A stretch of DNA of 64,000 bases from Clostridia bacterium (GCA_017936765.1 JAGBEX010000012.1:23894-87893), one strand, 5' to 3'. Counted from the first letter of the stretch, positions 8,054 through 17,276 are shown. A program made the numbers and translations. The notes: generated from the sequence alone by a model not told the origin.

Positions 8054-9982
8054 ATGCAGCTGCGGAATATCGGTATCTTTGCCCATGTGGATGCGGGCAA
8101 AACCACCCTGACGGAGCATCTGCTGATGCACGCGGGTGCCATCCGCCAGGCGGGCAGCGTGGACAGCGGCACCACCCGCACCGATAACCTGCCCGTGGAG
8201 CGCAGGCGGGGCATATCGGTCAAGGCCAGCTGCGTGAGCCTTGCCTGGCAGGGGGTGGGCATCAACCTGATCGACACCCCCGGCCACGTGGATTTTTCCG
8301 CGGAGGTGGAGCGCTCGCTGTGGGCGCTGGATGGCGCGGTGCTGGTGGTGTGCGCCAAGGAAGGCGTGCAGCCCCAGACCGAGGTGCTGTTCGAGGCGCT
8401 GGCAAGGCAGCAGGTGCCTACGGTGATCTTCATCAACAAAACTGATCTGGAGGGCGCGGACGTCGACCGCAGCTTACGGCAGATCCGGCGCAGGCTGGCA
8501 CCCACGGCGGTGCTGGCAGGGGATGCTGCTGCGGTGACGGAAACCGTGTGCGAAACAGACGATGCGCTGCTGGAAAGGTATCTTTCCGGCGAAGAAATAG
8601 AAGCCGAGCTGATCGAACAGAAGTTTACTGCCCTTGCCCGCACAGGAAAAGTGTACCCGGTGTTCAGCGGCTCCGCCCTGCGCAACGAGGGCGTGCTGGC
8701 TGTGCTGGAAGCCGTGGTGCGCTACCTGCCCCCGCCGGAAACGGTGGACGGCCTGTGCGGCGTGGCCTTTGCCGCCGAGCAGGACAGAGTGCTGGGCAGA
8801 GGCGTGTGGATGCGCCTCTACGGCGGCCAACTGGAAAACCGCGCCGCGGTGACCCTGCCTGCCGGGGTGGACCCCATCACCGGCGAAATGCGCTGGGTGC
8901 AGCGCAAGGTGACCCAGATCAAATCCGTTTCCGGGGGCGATGTGGGCGCGCTGCGTGCCGGGGAGATCGGCATTGTGTACGGGCTGGGGGACATCCGCAT
9001 CGGCCATGTGCTGGGGGATGAAAAGCTCCTGCCCCGCCGGGTGGAGCCGGGCCTGTTGCGCACGCCGCTGATGACGGTGCAGGTGATCCCCAACAAGCCG
9101 GAGGAAATGCAAGCCCTGCGCGTGGCCTGCGAGACCCTGGCGGGGGAGGATCCCCTGCTGCAAGCCCACTATGCCCGCAACCTGAACGAGATGCAGCTCC
9201 ACGTGATGGGCGCCATTCAGCTGGAGATCTTACAGGAGCTGCTGGACACCCGCTTCGGCCTGGGGGTGACTTTCTCCCAGCCTACGGTGATCTATCGCGA
9301 AACGGTTGCGCAGACAACCAATGGCTTCGTGGCCTACACCTGGCCCAAGCCCTGCTGGGCCATCATGGATTTCACCATCGAGCCTGCACCCCGGGGCAGC
9401 GGCGTGACATTCGCTTCCGTGGCCCCGGTGAAGGATATTGCCCTGCACTATCAGCACCAGGTGGAGCAGGCGCTGCCCCTGGCGCTCAGTCAGGGCCGCC
9501 TGGGTTGGCCGGTGACGGACGTGAAAATCACCCTCACCGGCGGCAGCCATCACCAGTTCCACACCCACCCGCTGGACTTCATCGTGGCCACGCCCATGGG
9601 CATCCAGGATGGATTGCGCCGGGGCGGCAGCGTGCTGCTGGAGCCCATCCTGGACGTGAAATTCCTGCTCCCGCCGGAATGTGTTGGCCGGGTCATGAGC
9701 GACGTGGCCACCATGCGGGGCGAGGTCACCGAAACGCTGACGGACGACGACCGGGTGATCCTCACTGCCACGCTGCCGGTGCAGACCAGCATGACCTATT
9801 CCTCCACGCTGGCCTCCATCACCAGCGGCCGGGGCGGCATGAGCATCCGGCTGAAGGGCTACCGCGAATGCCCGCTGGAATTGGGTGCCACCACCCCCCG
9901 CCGGGGCGTGGATCCCCTGGACACAAGCAAGTATATCCTGGCCGCCAGAAGCGCGCTGGAAGGCGGCATATTCGATTATTAA
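8054..9982 (+). CDS. Tet(M)/EF-G-family translation GTPase
   Basis: A 642-residue protein with the length and domain order of the ribosomal protection proteins Tet(M)/Tet(O). The G domain shows G1 'AHVDAGKTT' (10-18), switch I 'RRGISVKAS', G3 'DTPGHVDF' and G4 'NKTD'. EF-G-like domains II-V follow, with a Tet(M)-like C-terminal extension. The family releases tetracycline from ribosomes, but divergent chromosomal members have not been shown to confer resistance. An AAAGGAGA site lies 12 bases before the ATG. The next gene follows after 13 bases, so this non-mobile context with metabolic genes argues for a housekeeping relative. Confidence 0.85.
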   Translation: MQLRNIGIFAHVDAGKTTLTEHLLMHAGAIRQAGSVDSGTTRTDNLPVERRRGISVKASCVSLAWQGVGINLIDTPGHVDFSAEVERSLWALDGAVLVVCAKEGVQPQTEVLFEALARQQVPTVIFINKTDLEGADVDRSLRQIRRRLAPTAVLAGDAAAVTETVCETDDALLERYLSGEEIEAELIEQKFTALARTGKVYPVFSGSALRNEGVLAVLEAVVRYLPPPETVDGLCGVAFAAEQDRVLGRGVWMRLYGGQLENRAAVTLPAGVDPITGEMRWVQRKVTQIKSVSGGDVGALRAGEIGIVYGLGDIRIGHVLGDEKLLPRRVEPGLLRTPLMTVQVIPNKPEEMQALRVACETLAGEDPLLQAHYARNLNEMQLHVMGAIQLEILQELLDTRFGLGVTFSQPTVIYRETVAQTTNGFVAYTWPKPCWAIMDFTIEPAPRGSGVTFASVAPVKDIALHYQHQVEQALPLALSQGRLGWPVTDVKITLTGGSHHQFHTHPLDFIVATPMGIQDGLRRGGSVLLEPILDVKFLLPPECVGRVMSDVATMRGEVTETLTDDDRVILTATLPVQTSMTYSSTLASITSGRGGMSIRLKGYRECPLELGATTPRRGVDPLDTSKYILAARSALEGGIFDY

Positions 9983-9995
9983 GGAGGTATATCCC

Positions 9996-10889
9996 ATGGA
10001 GCGCCGTTCCCTCACTTCTGACCACATCACCCGTGCGTATATCGACAGCCTGCTGGTGGAGGTTCGCCACCTGGATGCCGTGCTGCCCGATACCACCCTG
10101 AACCTCTACGGCAAAAGCTTCCGCACCCCCGTCATGACTGCCGCCCTGTCCCACATGGCCAACACCTATCCCGATGGCATGGTGGAGATGGCCCGCGGTG
10201 CCACCATGGCGGGCGCGGTGACCTTCAGCGGCATGGGTCACAACGATGAATTCCGTCGCATGGTGGAGACCGGCGCGGACGTGATCAAGATCATCAAGCC
10301 CTATGCCGACCGCAAGAGCGTCCATGAGAAGATCCGCCTGGCGGAAGAGCTGGGCTGCCTGGCCGTGGGCATCGACATCGACCACGCCTTCAACCGCAAC
10401 GGCTACGACGAGATCGAGGGTATGTCCATGTACCCCGTGACCACCAAGGAGCTGGCGGAGCTGGTGAAGATGACCAGGCTGCCCTTTGTGATCAAGGGCG
10501 TGCTGAGCCGTCAGGATGCCCGCAAGTGCCTGGATGCTGGCGTGCAGGGCATGGTGGTGTCCCACCACAACGGCCGCATCGATTGCGCTGTGCCGCCGCT
10601 GATGATCCTGCCCGAAATTCTGGAAGAGACCCAGGACAAGGTGCCGCTGTTTGTGGATTGCAGTATGCAGACCGGCCTGGATGCCTTTAAGGCCCTGGCG
10701 CTGGGTACCACCGGTGTGTGCGTTGGCCGCCCGCTGATGCCCAGGCTGAAGGAAAAGGGTGCCGAGGGCGTGCAGGAGGTCATTGAGGCCATCACCAAGG
10801 AACTGAAGTACACCATGACCCAGACGGCCACCCCCGACCTGAACCACTTTGACAAGACCGTGGTGCGCAACAGCATCCACCATTGGTAA
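9996..10889 (+). CDS. FMN-dependent alpha-hydroxyacid dehydrogenase-like protein
   Basis: A 297-residue TIM-barrel flavoprotein related to L-lactate/glycolate oxidases. 'FVIKGVLSRQDA' carries the Lys of the FMN site. 'VSHHNGR' corresponds to the family's 'SNHGGR' motif, with the catalytic His and Arg kept and Asn changed to His. 'DCSMQTGLDAFKALALG' and 'VGRPLM' fit the phosphate-binding end of the barrel. It is shorter than the usual 350-380 residues, mainly at the N-terminus. The start at 9996 has AAGGAGG at ideal spacing. It lies between the GTPase and the isomerase-like gene in one operon. The substrate is unknown. Confidence 0.78.
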   Translation: MERRSLTSDHITRAYIDSLLVEVRHLDAVLPDTTLNLYGKSFRTPVMTAALSHMANTYPDGMVEMARGATMAGAVTFSGMGHNDEFRRMVETGADVIKIIKPYADRKSVHEKIRLAEELGCLAVGIDIDHAFNRNGYDEIEGMSMYPVTTKELAELVKMTRLPFVIKGVLSRQDARKCLDAGVQGMVVSHHNGRIDCAVPPLMILPEILEETQDKVPLFVDCSMQTGLDAFKALALGTTGVCVGRPLMPRLKEKGAEGVQEVIEAITKELKYTMTQTATPDLNHFDKTVVRNSIHHW

Positions 10890-10902
10890 GGAGGACGAAC
10901 CT

Positions 10903-11742
10903 ATGCGACTTGGCGGCTCTGTGATGAAACCCTACAACAGCCCCAGCGAGTGGCTGGCCCATGTGAAGGAATATGGCTACAGCGCGGTGATCTTCCCCGT
11001 GGACTCTACCGCCCCCAAGCAGGTGTGGAAGGATTACCTGCAATGCGCCAGGGACAACGACCTGCTCATCGGCGAGGTGGGCATCTGGCGCAATGTGATG
11101 GCCAGGGACGAGAAGGAGCGCCAGGCGGCGCTGGACTACTCCTACCGCCAGATGGAGCTGGCCGAGGAAGTGGGCGCCAACTGCTGCGTGAACATTTCCG
11201 GCTCCGTGGGTACCCTGTGGGACGGCTACCACCCCGGCAATGCCTCCCGTGAGGTGTATGACACCATTGTGGAGACCAGCCAGAAGATCATCGATGCGGT
11301 GAAGCCCACCCGCACCAGCTATTCCCTGGAACCCATGCCCTGGATGTGTCCCGAATCCCCGGAGGAGTATCTGCAGCTCATCAAGGATGTGGATCGCCCC
11401 GGCTTCAAGGCGCATCTGGACTACTGCAATATGATCAACGGCCTGGATCGCTACCGCAAGTCCAGCGAGTTCATCCAGCATTGCTTTGCGCTTTTGAAGG
11501 ATCACATTGTGAGCATCCACGCCAAGGACGTGCTGCTGCGGGATGGCGCGCTGCCCATTGTGATCGAGGAGATCCAGCCCGGCCAGGGCGGCATCGACCT
11601 GGCGCTGGTGTGCGCCGAGGCGGAGAAGCTGGGGACGGATATCCCGGTGTTTGTGGAGCATCTGCCCACCCACGAGACCTACATGGCGGCGGCGGCCACC
11701 ATGCGGGAGACCGCGAAGAAGGCTGGAGTATTCTGCAAGTAA
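10903..11742 (+). CDS. Sugar-phosphate isomerase/epimerase-like TIM barrel
   Basis: A 279-residue xylose-isomerase-like TIM barrel. Metal-ligand positions are suggested by Glu in 'YSLEPMPW', Asp and His in 'KAHLDYCN', His in 'IVSIHAKD' and Glu near 'FVEHLPTHE'. Proteins of this type isomerise or epimerise sugars, inositols or hydroxypyruvate-like compounds; the substrate is open. The ATG at 10903 is set by AAGGAGG 13 bases after the preceding stop. Its operon partner, a hydroxyacid oxidase-like enzyme, suggests a shared catabolic route. The bidirectional terminator 11752-11791 follows. Confidence 0.85.
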   Translation: MRLGGSVMKPYNSPSEWLAHVKEYGYSAVIFPVDSTAPKQVWKDYLQCARDNDLLIGEVGIWRNVMARDEKERQAALDYSYRQMELAEEVGANCCVNISGSVGTLWDGYHPGNASREVYDTIVETSQKIIDAVKPTRTSYSLEPMPWMCPESPEEYLQLIKDVDRPGFKAHLDYCNMINGLDRYRKSSEFIQHCFALLKDHIVSIHAKDVLLRDGALPIVIEEIQPGQGGIDLALVCAEAEKLGTDIPVFVEHLPTHETYMAAAATMRETAKKAGVFCK

Positions 11743-11751
11743 ACTCCATAT

Positions 11752-11791
11752 ATAAGAAAAACGGACTGAATCATCAGTCCGTTTTTCTTAT
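11752..11791. terminator. Bidirectional intrinsic terminator
   Basis: A perfect 18-bp inverted repeat (11752-11769 and 11774-11791) with a 4-base loop and A/T-rich feet. It closes the plus-strand operon 8054-11742. On the minus strand it contains the stop codon of the deformylase gene and ends that operon too. Confidence 0.92.
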
Positions 11792-12198
11792 ATCAGTATC
11801 CCCTCGCAATGATCCACCTCATGCTGGATGATCTGCGCTGCATACCCGCTGAAGTGCTGCTGCCGGGGCTTGAAGTCCATGTCCTGGAAGCTCACGTCGA
11901 TGTCCTGATACCGGGTGGTTTTCCGCACCCCGGCCAGGGACAGGCAGCCTTCCTCGGCCTCATAAGCGCCGGACTTCTTCGTGATCACCGGGTTGATCAG
12001 CACCATGGGCATGAAGCCCGCGTTGATCACAATGATGCGCTTGCGGATGCCGATCATGTTGGCGGCCATGCCCACGCAATGCTCTGCATTGGCGCGCAGG
12101 GTGTCCACCAGATCCACGGCCACCTGCCTGTCGGCGGCGGTGGCGGGGGTTGACGGCTGGGAGAGGAACAGCGGGTCGTGCATGATGGGTCGTATCAT
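11788..12198 (-). CDS. def: Peptide deformylase
   Basis: A 136-residue enzyme that removes the N-formyl group from new proteins. Motif 1 is 'VGMAANMIG', where the usual Gln is Asn; motif 2 is 'EEGCLSL' with the metal-binding Cys; motif 3 is 'QHEVDH' with both metal His residues and the catalytic Glu. The Gln-to-Asn change occurs in short clostridial deformylases and probably does not abolish activity. It is the last gene of a five-gene minus-strand operon, 13 bases after the peroxiredoxin. Confidence 0.88.
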   Translation of the reverse strand: MIRPIMHDPLFLSQPSTPATAADRQVAVDLVDTLRANAEHCVGMAANMIGIRKRIIVINAGFMPMVLINPVITKKSGAYEAEEGCLSLAGVRKTTRYQDIDVSFQDMDFKPRQQHFSGYAAQIIQHEVDHCEGILI

Positions 12199-12211
12199 GG
12201 GTGCGTCTCCT

Positions 12212-12670
12212 TTACTTGCCCAGGGCGGCCAGCACGTCGGCGGCGTTGGTATCGGGCTTTACCTTGGGCATCACGTGGGTGATGCGGCCATCCTCGCCAA
12301 TGATGTAGGTGGTGCGCACCACGCCCATGCTGGTCTTGCCGCACATCTTCTTTTCCTGCCACACGCCATAGGCCTCAATGGCCTGGCGCTCCGGGTCGGA
12401 AAGGAGAATGAAGGGCAGGTCGTACTTCTGCGCAAACTTCTGGTGGGAGGCCACGGAATCCTTGCTGATGCCAATGACCACGATGTCGTTGTCCCGGAAG
12501 GCGGCGTAGGCACCGGCGAAGGCGCAGGCCTGGCGGGTGCAGCCGGGGGTGTTGTCCTTGGGGTAGAAATACAGCACGATGCGCTTGCCTGCAAAATCGT
12601 GCAGGGAAATGGTATTGCCGTGCTGATCCTGCAGGGTGAAATCCGGAGCGATGGAGCCGATCTTAAGCAT
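12212..12670 (-). CDS. bcp: Thiol peroxidase of the Bcp/PrxQ type
   Basis: A 152-residue peroxiredoxin that reduces hydroperoxides using thioredoxin. The peroxidatic Cys is in 'PGCTRQACAF', whose second Cys, five residues on, fits the atypical 2-Cys PrxQ class. 'DFTLQDQHG' and 'KRIVLYFYPKDNTPGC' are the standard N-terminal blocks. The start at 12670 is set by AAGGAGG. An upstream in-frame Met at 12733 lies inside the neighbouring gene and is rejected. The start overlaps the end of the DUF188 gene by 8 bases (ATGCTTAA). Confidence 0.92.
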   Translation of the reverse strand: MLKIGSIAPDFTLQDQHGNTISLHDFAGKRIVLYFYPKDNTPGCTRQACAFAGAYAAFRDNDIVVIGISKDSVASHQKFAQKYDLPFILLSDPERQAIEAYGVWQEKKMCGKTSMGVVRTTYIIGEDGRITHVMPKVKPDTNAADVLAALGK

Positions 12671-13124
12671 GGGGTTGACCTCCTTGTATGGTTTGCAATA
12701 GCTGGGTGAAGGCGCGCTCGAAGCGCTCATCATCCTCGCGGGTGCGCTTGCGGGGGCCTTTCAGGTGGTGCTTGCTGCTCTGGCGCGCCTTCTTGGCCAG
12801 ATGGCGCTCCATCAGCAGCTGGTCGATGTTCTCATCGGTGTACAGCCGTCCGCTCTGGTGGATGGCATAAGCCCCCTTGCCCAGCGCCATGGCGGCTACG
12901 CCGTAATCCTGGGTGACCACCACGTCCCCTGTGTGGCAGAGGTTGAACAGGGCAAAGTCCACCGCATCCGCGCCCGCACCGATGACGCGCACCTGGCTGG
13001 TTTCCGATTGCAGGATGTGGTTGGTGTCGCACAGGAGCGTTACCGGGCAGGCAAAGCGCCGGGCAATGTCCTCCACGATGCGCACCACCGGGCAGGCATC
13101 TGCATCCACAAGAATGTGCGGCAT
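12663..13124 (-). CDS. DUF188 / YaiI-YqxD family protein
   Basis: A 153-residue protein of the YaiI/YqxD family, recognised by the opening 'ILVDADACPV', the middle 'VVTQDYGVAAMAL' and 'HQSGRLYTDENID' blocks and the Arg-rich tail. The acidic residues resemble a PIN-like nuclease fold, but no activity is established for the family. An AGGAGGA ribosome site precedes the ATG. It follows the CotH-like gene after 9 bases and overlaps the peroxiredoxin start, so it is translationally coupled within the operon. Confidence 0.9.
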   Translation of the reverse strand: MPHILVDADACPVVRIVEDIARRFACPVTLLCDTNHILQSETSQVRVIGAGADAVDFALFNLCHTGDVVVTQDYGVAAMALGKGAYAIHQSGRLYTDENIDQLLMERHLAKKARQSSKHHLKGPRKRTREDDERFERAFTQLLQTIQGGQPHA

Positions 13125-13133
13125 GGTTCCTCC

Positions 13134-15104
13134 TTATTCAGGCCGGGCGTTGGTGACCTCCAGCAGGGCCTGCACCTCGCCGAAGTAAAGTTCCACTTCC
13201 TCGTCGGTGAGCTTCATGGCTTTTTGCAACATTTCCGCCACCTTGCGGGGGCGCACGCGGGCGTAATACTTAATGGCGCCGATGTTCTTGTTCCAGTTGG
13301 AGCGCTTCATGTTCTTCCAGCGCTTGATGTGCCGATCCAGTATGGGATCCAGCTGGTCGATGACCTCATCGAACTGGGCCTCCACATGGGGCCATTGGAA
13401 GCACTCCTCCAGCACCTCCGCCACCCGGTTCAGGAACCGGGCTTTGTATTCCGGCACCTGCAGGAGGGCGTTCAGCGGCTCGTGCCTGAAGCCCTGCACC
13501 TTGGCGCTGACCTTTTTGATGTAATACTCCGTGGGCGTGGGATCCAGGTTGCGCCAGCAGGCCTCCACGTCGAACAGGAGATACTTCCACTTGCCGCCGG
13601 GAACGCGGTACACCCGCACATTGGTGTAGTCCACATTGCCCAGGATGATCTCAAAGGCGGCATGGGTGAACATATTGTCCACATCCAGCCGATCCAGCAC
13701 ATATTGCAGGTTGTCGGGGTCGTTCAGGTCGTTCTTCTTGCAGAAGTCCGCCAGGGCTTCCCAGTCGGCATTGTCGCCGTTCTGGGTAAAGCGGTCGGTG
13801 CCATTGCGGGCAAGGATGTCGATGTTGTCGATGTCCGTTTCATCCGTCACGCCCTCATACTGGGCAATGAAGTGCTTGTTGATCTTCTCCCGCAGGTTGT
13901 AGTGTCCCCAGTATTCGCCATTGATGTACACCTGGATCACCACATGATCCTGATAGAGCAGCCCCTGGCCTTCCGCCAGGGAGGAAGCCACGATGTCCCG
14001 GATGCGGGTGGCGTAGGTATCGGAATTGGCGGCGCGGAGCAGCAGGGACTTGTACTCCGTGTAGTTGCGGGTGGGGAAGGGATTGAAGGCGAAGGTCTCC
14101 TTGCCGTACTCGTTGCGGGCGTACAGGGCAATGGACTTCTGGGCGTTGACCCGGGCGGAGTGGCCGGAGCAGGTGAAGGTACCCATCTGGTTCAGCTGGC
14201 AATCGCCCTGGAGGGTGTAGTATTCGATGTTGATGGGGTACTCCAGCTCTTTGGCATAGTTGGGCGTGTTGCCGCTGCCCTTCACCAGCGCGCCGGTCTT
14301 GCTGTTGAAGAGGTACTTCTCATCGGTGATCAGGGACACCACCGGGGTTTGCAGCGTATCGCCAATGAAATAGCTGGCGCTGACTGTTTCGGAGGACACG
14401 GCGTCCTCCCGGAAGGCCTTCACCCGCAGCACGGTGGTCTTTTTGATGGCGAGGCCCTCAGCGGGGAATTCCTTAGACTTGGCGGTGGGGGTAGCGCCAT
14501 TGGTGGTATAGCGCAGGGTAGCACCCTCCGGCGCGGCGGCGGTGACGGTGATGGCCTCATCGTAGAAGCCGCCGGGGGTGGTGATGCTGGGACGCTCGGT
14601 GCGGAAGGTGAAGGCGGCTGCATCGTTCTTCTTGCCCCGGGTGTCGTTCTCGAAGAAGCCGTACTCCGTGCCGCCTGCGGGCAGGCCGTAGGTCACGCAG
14701 CCATACTGCTGGGGAACGTCCAGTATCTGCACCAGATTGCCCTCGGCATCGGAAAGGTAGAGCTTCTCGCCGCCGGAGGAGATCTTGAAGGTGGAATAGA
14801 AGGTGGCCTCCTTGCCGGGATCGATATCCTCCTCCCCGGTGCAGTACACGGTGAGGTAGGCGTTCTTCTTCAGCCTGGCGCCCTTGGGGAAGGCCCACTT
14901 CTGCAGGTCCTTCTTGCTGTCGCTGAGGTACCAGCCGGAGAGGTTCACGGTTTTGCTGCCATTGTTGTGCAGCTCGATCCAGTCGTAGGCGTGTTCGTTT
15001 TTATAGGTGCCGTTCAGGGCGCAGACCTCGCTGATGACCACGTCCGCCAGGGCGGTGACGGGCAACAGCAGGATCAATAGAATGAGGGCAAGCTTTTTCA
15101 GCAT
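13134..15104 (-). CDS. Secreted lamin-tail / CotH kinase-like protein
   Basis: A 656-residue exported protein. A signal peptide (1-20, cut near 'ALA-DV') is followed by a lamin-tail domain (about 21-120, 'VISEVCALNG...DWIELHNNG'), a chitobiase-C-terminal-like beta domain (about 170-245, 'LRYTTNGATPT') and a CotH-type kinase-like region (about 255-600, with 'GEYWGHYNLREKINK' and 'LLFDVEACW'). CotH proteins phosphorylate spore-coat proteins in Bacillus; extracellular versions with lamin tails are common in Clostridia and their targets are unknown. It lies between the membrane glycosyltransferase-like gene and DUF188 in one operon. Confidence 0.88.
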   Translation of the reverse strand: MLKKLALILLILLLPVTALADVVISEVCALNGTYKNEHAYDWIELHNNGSKTVNLSGWYLSDSKKDLQKWAFPKGARLKKNAYLTVYCTGEEDIDPGKEATFYSTFKISSGGEKLYLSDAEGNLVQILDVPQQYGCVTYGLPAGGTEYGFFENDTRGKKNDAAAFTFRTERPSITTPGGFYDEAITVTAAAPEGATLRYTTNGATPTAKSKEFPAEGLAIKKTTVLRVKAFREDAVSSETVSASYFIGDTLQTPVVSLITDEKYLFNSKTGALVKGSGNTPNYAKELEYPINIEYYTLQGDCQLNQMGTFTCSGHSARVNAQKSIALYARNEYGKETFAFNPFPTRNYTEYKSLLLRAANSDTYATRIRDIVASSLAEGQGLLYQDHVVIQVYINGEYWGHYNLREKINKHFIAQYEGVTDETDIDNIDILARNGTDRFTQNGDNADWEALADFCKKNDLNDPDNLQYVLDRLDVDNMFTHAAFEIILGNVDYTNVRVYRVPGGKWKYLLFDVEACWRNLDPTPTEYYIKKVSAKVQGFRHEPLNALLQVPEYKARFLNRVAEVLEECFQWPHVEAQFDEVIDQLDPILDRHIKRWKNMKRSNWNKNIGAIKYYARVRPRKVAEMLQKAMKLTDEEVELYFGEVQALLEVTNARPE

Positions 15105-15125
15105 GGGCAGGCTCCTAAAGAAAGT

Positions 15126-16853
15126 TTAGTCGGGCAAGTGGATGCCCCAGGTGCCGGGCGGACAGGGGGTGGAGGCATCGGCAGTCACGGTCACGTCGGG
15201 GGAGAGGGTCAGGTAGCTGAGCAGATAGCGGTAAAAGGTCCGGTAATAGCTGCTGGCGTGTTCCGGCGGCAGATACAGAATATAACGCCCGCCGGAAGTG
15301 ATGTGCTGGTCGGTTATCAGCTGCTCCAGCTCCAGGCGCAATTGCAGCTCCTCACATTGGTAATCGTCCGCAATGGTCTTGATGCGGTTGTAGGACTGGT
15401 TGTTGAAATACCAGCCAGTCAGCAGGCAGACGAACACCAGCACATAGGCTATCGCTGGTGCAAAGCGCTTGGCGGCCAGCGCAGGGGAAAGGTGGGCAAG
15501 CGCATACAGCATGGCGATGTACAGCATGGCGTACAGCCAGATCAGCATGGTGCGCCGATAGCGGGAAATGCCTGCCAGCACAAGGGCTTCCTGCAGGGGC
15601 ATGGAGAACAGGTACAGGCAAATCAGGCCGACCACGTACATCAGGTAGACTGCCACGCAGGCTGCCAGCAGCTTACCATACAGGTTAACGGCGGAGCCAT
15701 CGGCGAAGAGCATGACCACAAAGGACAGCATCAGCGGTACCAGCAGGAACAGGATATCCTTGCCGGTGAACATGGCGCGGAGGGTACCCAGGGCGATATC
15801 GGCAATCTGCTGCCCGGTCTTTTCCTGCATGGTTTCCAGCGCCACCGCATGGCGGCCGTCATTGCCGAAAACCAGGCTGTGCCGCCAGTTCCACAAAAGC
15901 AGCAACAGCACGCTGGCAAGGGCGATGCTCACCGCCTGCACCAGCGCCCTGCGGGAGCCGCTGCGCCACGCCGAATATAGCATCATGCCCGCGGGCAGCA
16001 CCAGGAAGATCAGGCCGGAGACCTTGACCTGCACTACTATGCACAAAAGGGGCAGCAGGAGCCAAGGCCGCGGGCTGGAGCTGCGGCGGAGAGCAAGGCG
16101 GCCATCCTGCATGGTGCAGTATTCACAGCCTGTGACCACTGTCAGCGCCACGCCGCAAAGGGGGAGCATGGCGTCCACCAGAAGATTGTAGATGGTGGTG
16201 TTGCTGCACAGCGCGAAATTGCCAAGCAGCACCACCAGCAGTGAACCCAGACCGCAGACCAGCACGCCCTTCTTCTGCTCAACGAAAACAAACAGCGTTT
16301 GCAGGCAGGCGATCATGTACAGCCCCTGGGCGAACAGCCACATATCCTCGCTGTTCAAGCCGGTGCAGGTCACAAAGCAGTAGATCCACGCTGCGCTGCC
16401 TATGGGGTAGTTGGAGTAGGTGATGATGCTGTCCTGCAGGGCGGGCAGAGCGTTGTGCGTCAACAGATGCTTTGTGATCAGCGCCCAATGGGTGAAGTTG
16501 TCGAAATGCCCCACCACCTTGCCCTTCAGCAAAACAAACAGCACCAAAGCGCCTGCCAGGCCAAACAGGGTGGAGGCATTCAGCCAGGGTGTGAAGCAGC
16601 GGGCTTTCTCTTGATACAGGCAGAAGCCAAGCATCAGCACGCCTGCGCCCAGTAGTCCATAGGCGGCGGGCAGCATGATGCCCACCAGGCTGCACAGAAC
16701 CATCACAACCGCCTGTGTGCTGGCAACCAGCACAGGCAAAAAGCAGGTGCGGATGCGAAGCCTTTGCCGGGCGAACTCCATCCAGCCGAAGAAGGACGCG
16801 AAGAAAAGCAAGATCATCACGGGCGTCACTCTTTTCTGCACAACCATTGCCAC
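15126..16853 (-). CDS. Polytopic membrane protein, GT-C glycosyltransferase-like
   Basis: A 575-residue protein with roughly 12 predicted membrane helices and a C-terminal extracytoplasmic part of about 100 residues. 'GHFDNFTHWALI', with an acidic residue in the first long outer loop, resembles the catalytic loop of GT-C glycosyltransferases (lipid-linked sugar donors), but similarity is too faint to assign a substrate; an O-antigen-ligase-like role is possible. It heads the operon that continues with the CotH-like gene after 21 bases and is driven by the promoter 16887-16915. Confidence 0.7.
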   Translation of the reverse strand: MAMVVQKRVTPVMILLFFASFFGWMEFARQRLRIRTCFLPVLVASTQAVVMVLCSLVGIMLPAAYGLLGAGVLMLGFCLYQEKARCFTPWLNASTLFGLAGALVLFVLLKGKVVGHFDNFTHWALITKHLLTHNALPALQDSIITYSNYPIGSAAWIYCFVTCTGLNSEDMWLFAQGLYMIACLQTLFVFVEQKKGVLVCGLGSLLVVLLGNFALCSNTTIYNLLVDAMLPLCGVALTVVTGCEYCTMQDGRLALRRSSSPRPWLLLPLLCIVVQVKVSGLIFLVLPAGMMLYSAWRSGSRRALVQAVSIALASVLLLLLWNWRHSLVFGNDGRHAVALETMQEKTGQQIADIALGTLRAMFTGKDILFLLVPLMLSFVVMLFADGSAVNLYGKLLAACVAVYLMYVVGLICLYLFSMPLQEALVLAGISRYRRTMLIWLYAMLYIAMLYALAHLSPALAAKRFAPAIAYVLVFVCLLTGWYFNNQSYNRIKTIADDYQCEELQLRLELEQLITDQHITSGGRYILYLPPEHASSYYRTFYRYLLSYLTLSPDVTVTADASTPCPPGTWGIHLPD

Positions 16854-16886
16854 ACGGCTTGTGCGCGATAGACTTGGGTTGATTCT

Positions 16887-16915
16887 ATTATAGTCGGCTC
16901 GGTGAGGAATGGCAA
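16887..16915 (-). promoter_or_regulatory. Sigma-A-type promoter
   Basis: On the minus strand TTGCCA (16915-16910) and a consensus TATAAT (16892-16887) are separated by 17 bases, 34 bases before the membrane-protein start. Between here and 17027 there is no gene, only A-rich sequence. Confidence 0.7.
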
Positions 16916-17015
16916 GAAAAAGAAACGCCGCTCCTGGGGACGGGGACGCCTTTTGCTGGAAAACCAGTAAAAACAGATTTCAAAAAACCAAACGCGTGCC
17001 AAAGTGTGTACTATA

Positions 17016-17055
17016 AAAAATAAAAAACCCCTTGAAATCTTTGCGTTTCAAGGGG
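17016..17055 (-). terminator. Intrinsic terminator after tRNA-like repeat A
   Basis: A 10-bp stem CCCCTTGAAA (17028-17037) / TTTCAAGGGG (17046-17055) is followed on the minus strand by a long U-rich run (17027-17016). It lies about 10 bases past the tRNA-like 3' end of repeat A and would end transcripts of the efflux operon that read through it. Confidence 0.82.
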
Positions 17056-17063
17056 GTGCGTCT

Positions 17064-17276
17064 GTCAAAGCGGCGGGATTCGAACCCGCGGCCTTTTGGT
17101 CATGACCGTCGGGTGTTAGTTACATAATCAAAACTTACTGTCCGTTTTTTGAAGCTGTTTGCTGGCATACAGACCTTGAAAACACGGCGTTTTCAAGCGA
17201 CTTCGAGAATGCAAATGGACTCCACGGAACCACCTCTCTGCTGTGATGGAAGCTGACATCAAAGAGGTGGCTTTCA
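17064..17276 (-). repeat. tRNA-half repeat, copy A
   Basis: Read on the minus strand, the element ends in a T-arm (GCGGG, loop TTCGAAT, CCCGC) followed by a 3' acceptor-like strand. It aligns along about 210 bases with copies at 25212 and 35214. This is the most diverged copy: the anticodon-loop region reads CAT instead of CGG, and no CCA follows. Its far end has a weak CTCT/AGAG hairpin (17232-17266). It starts 5 bases after the efflux-operon stop, so it would form that mRNA's 3' UTR. No 5' tRNA half is present. Confidence 0.75.

Noticed and set aside
5787..8111. 774-codon open frame on the plus strand
   Set aside because: It lies antisense to the metallo-hydrolase and dehydrogenase, both with intact catalytic motifs and ribosome sites. 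The frame has none.
12765..15080. 771-codon open frame on the plus strand
   Set aside because: Antisense shadow of the CotH-like gene; no domain and implausible Val/Gly/His/Gln composition.
17064..17276. Complete tRNA gene
   Set aside because: Only the 3' half is present in all three copies; no D-arm or 5' anticodon stem can be found within reach.
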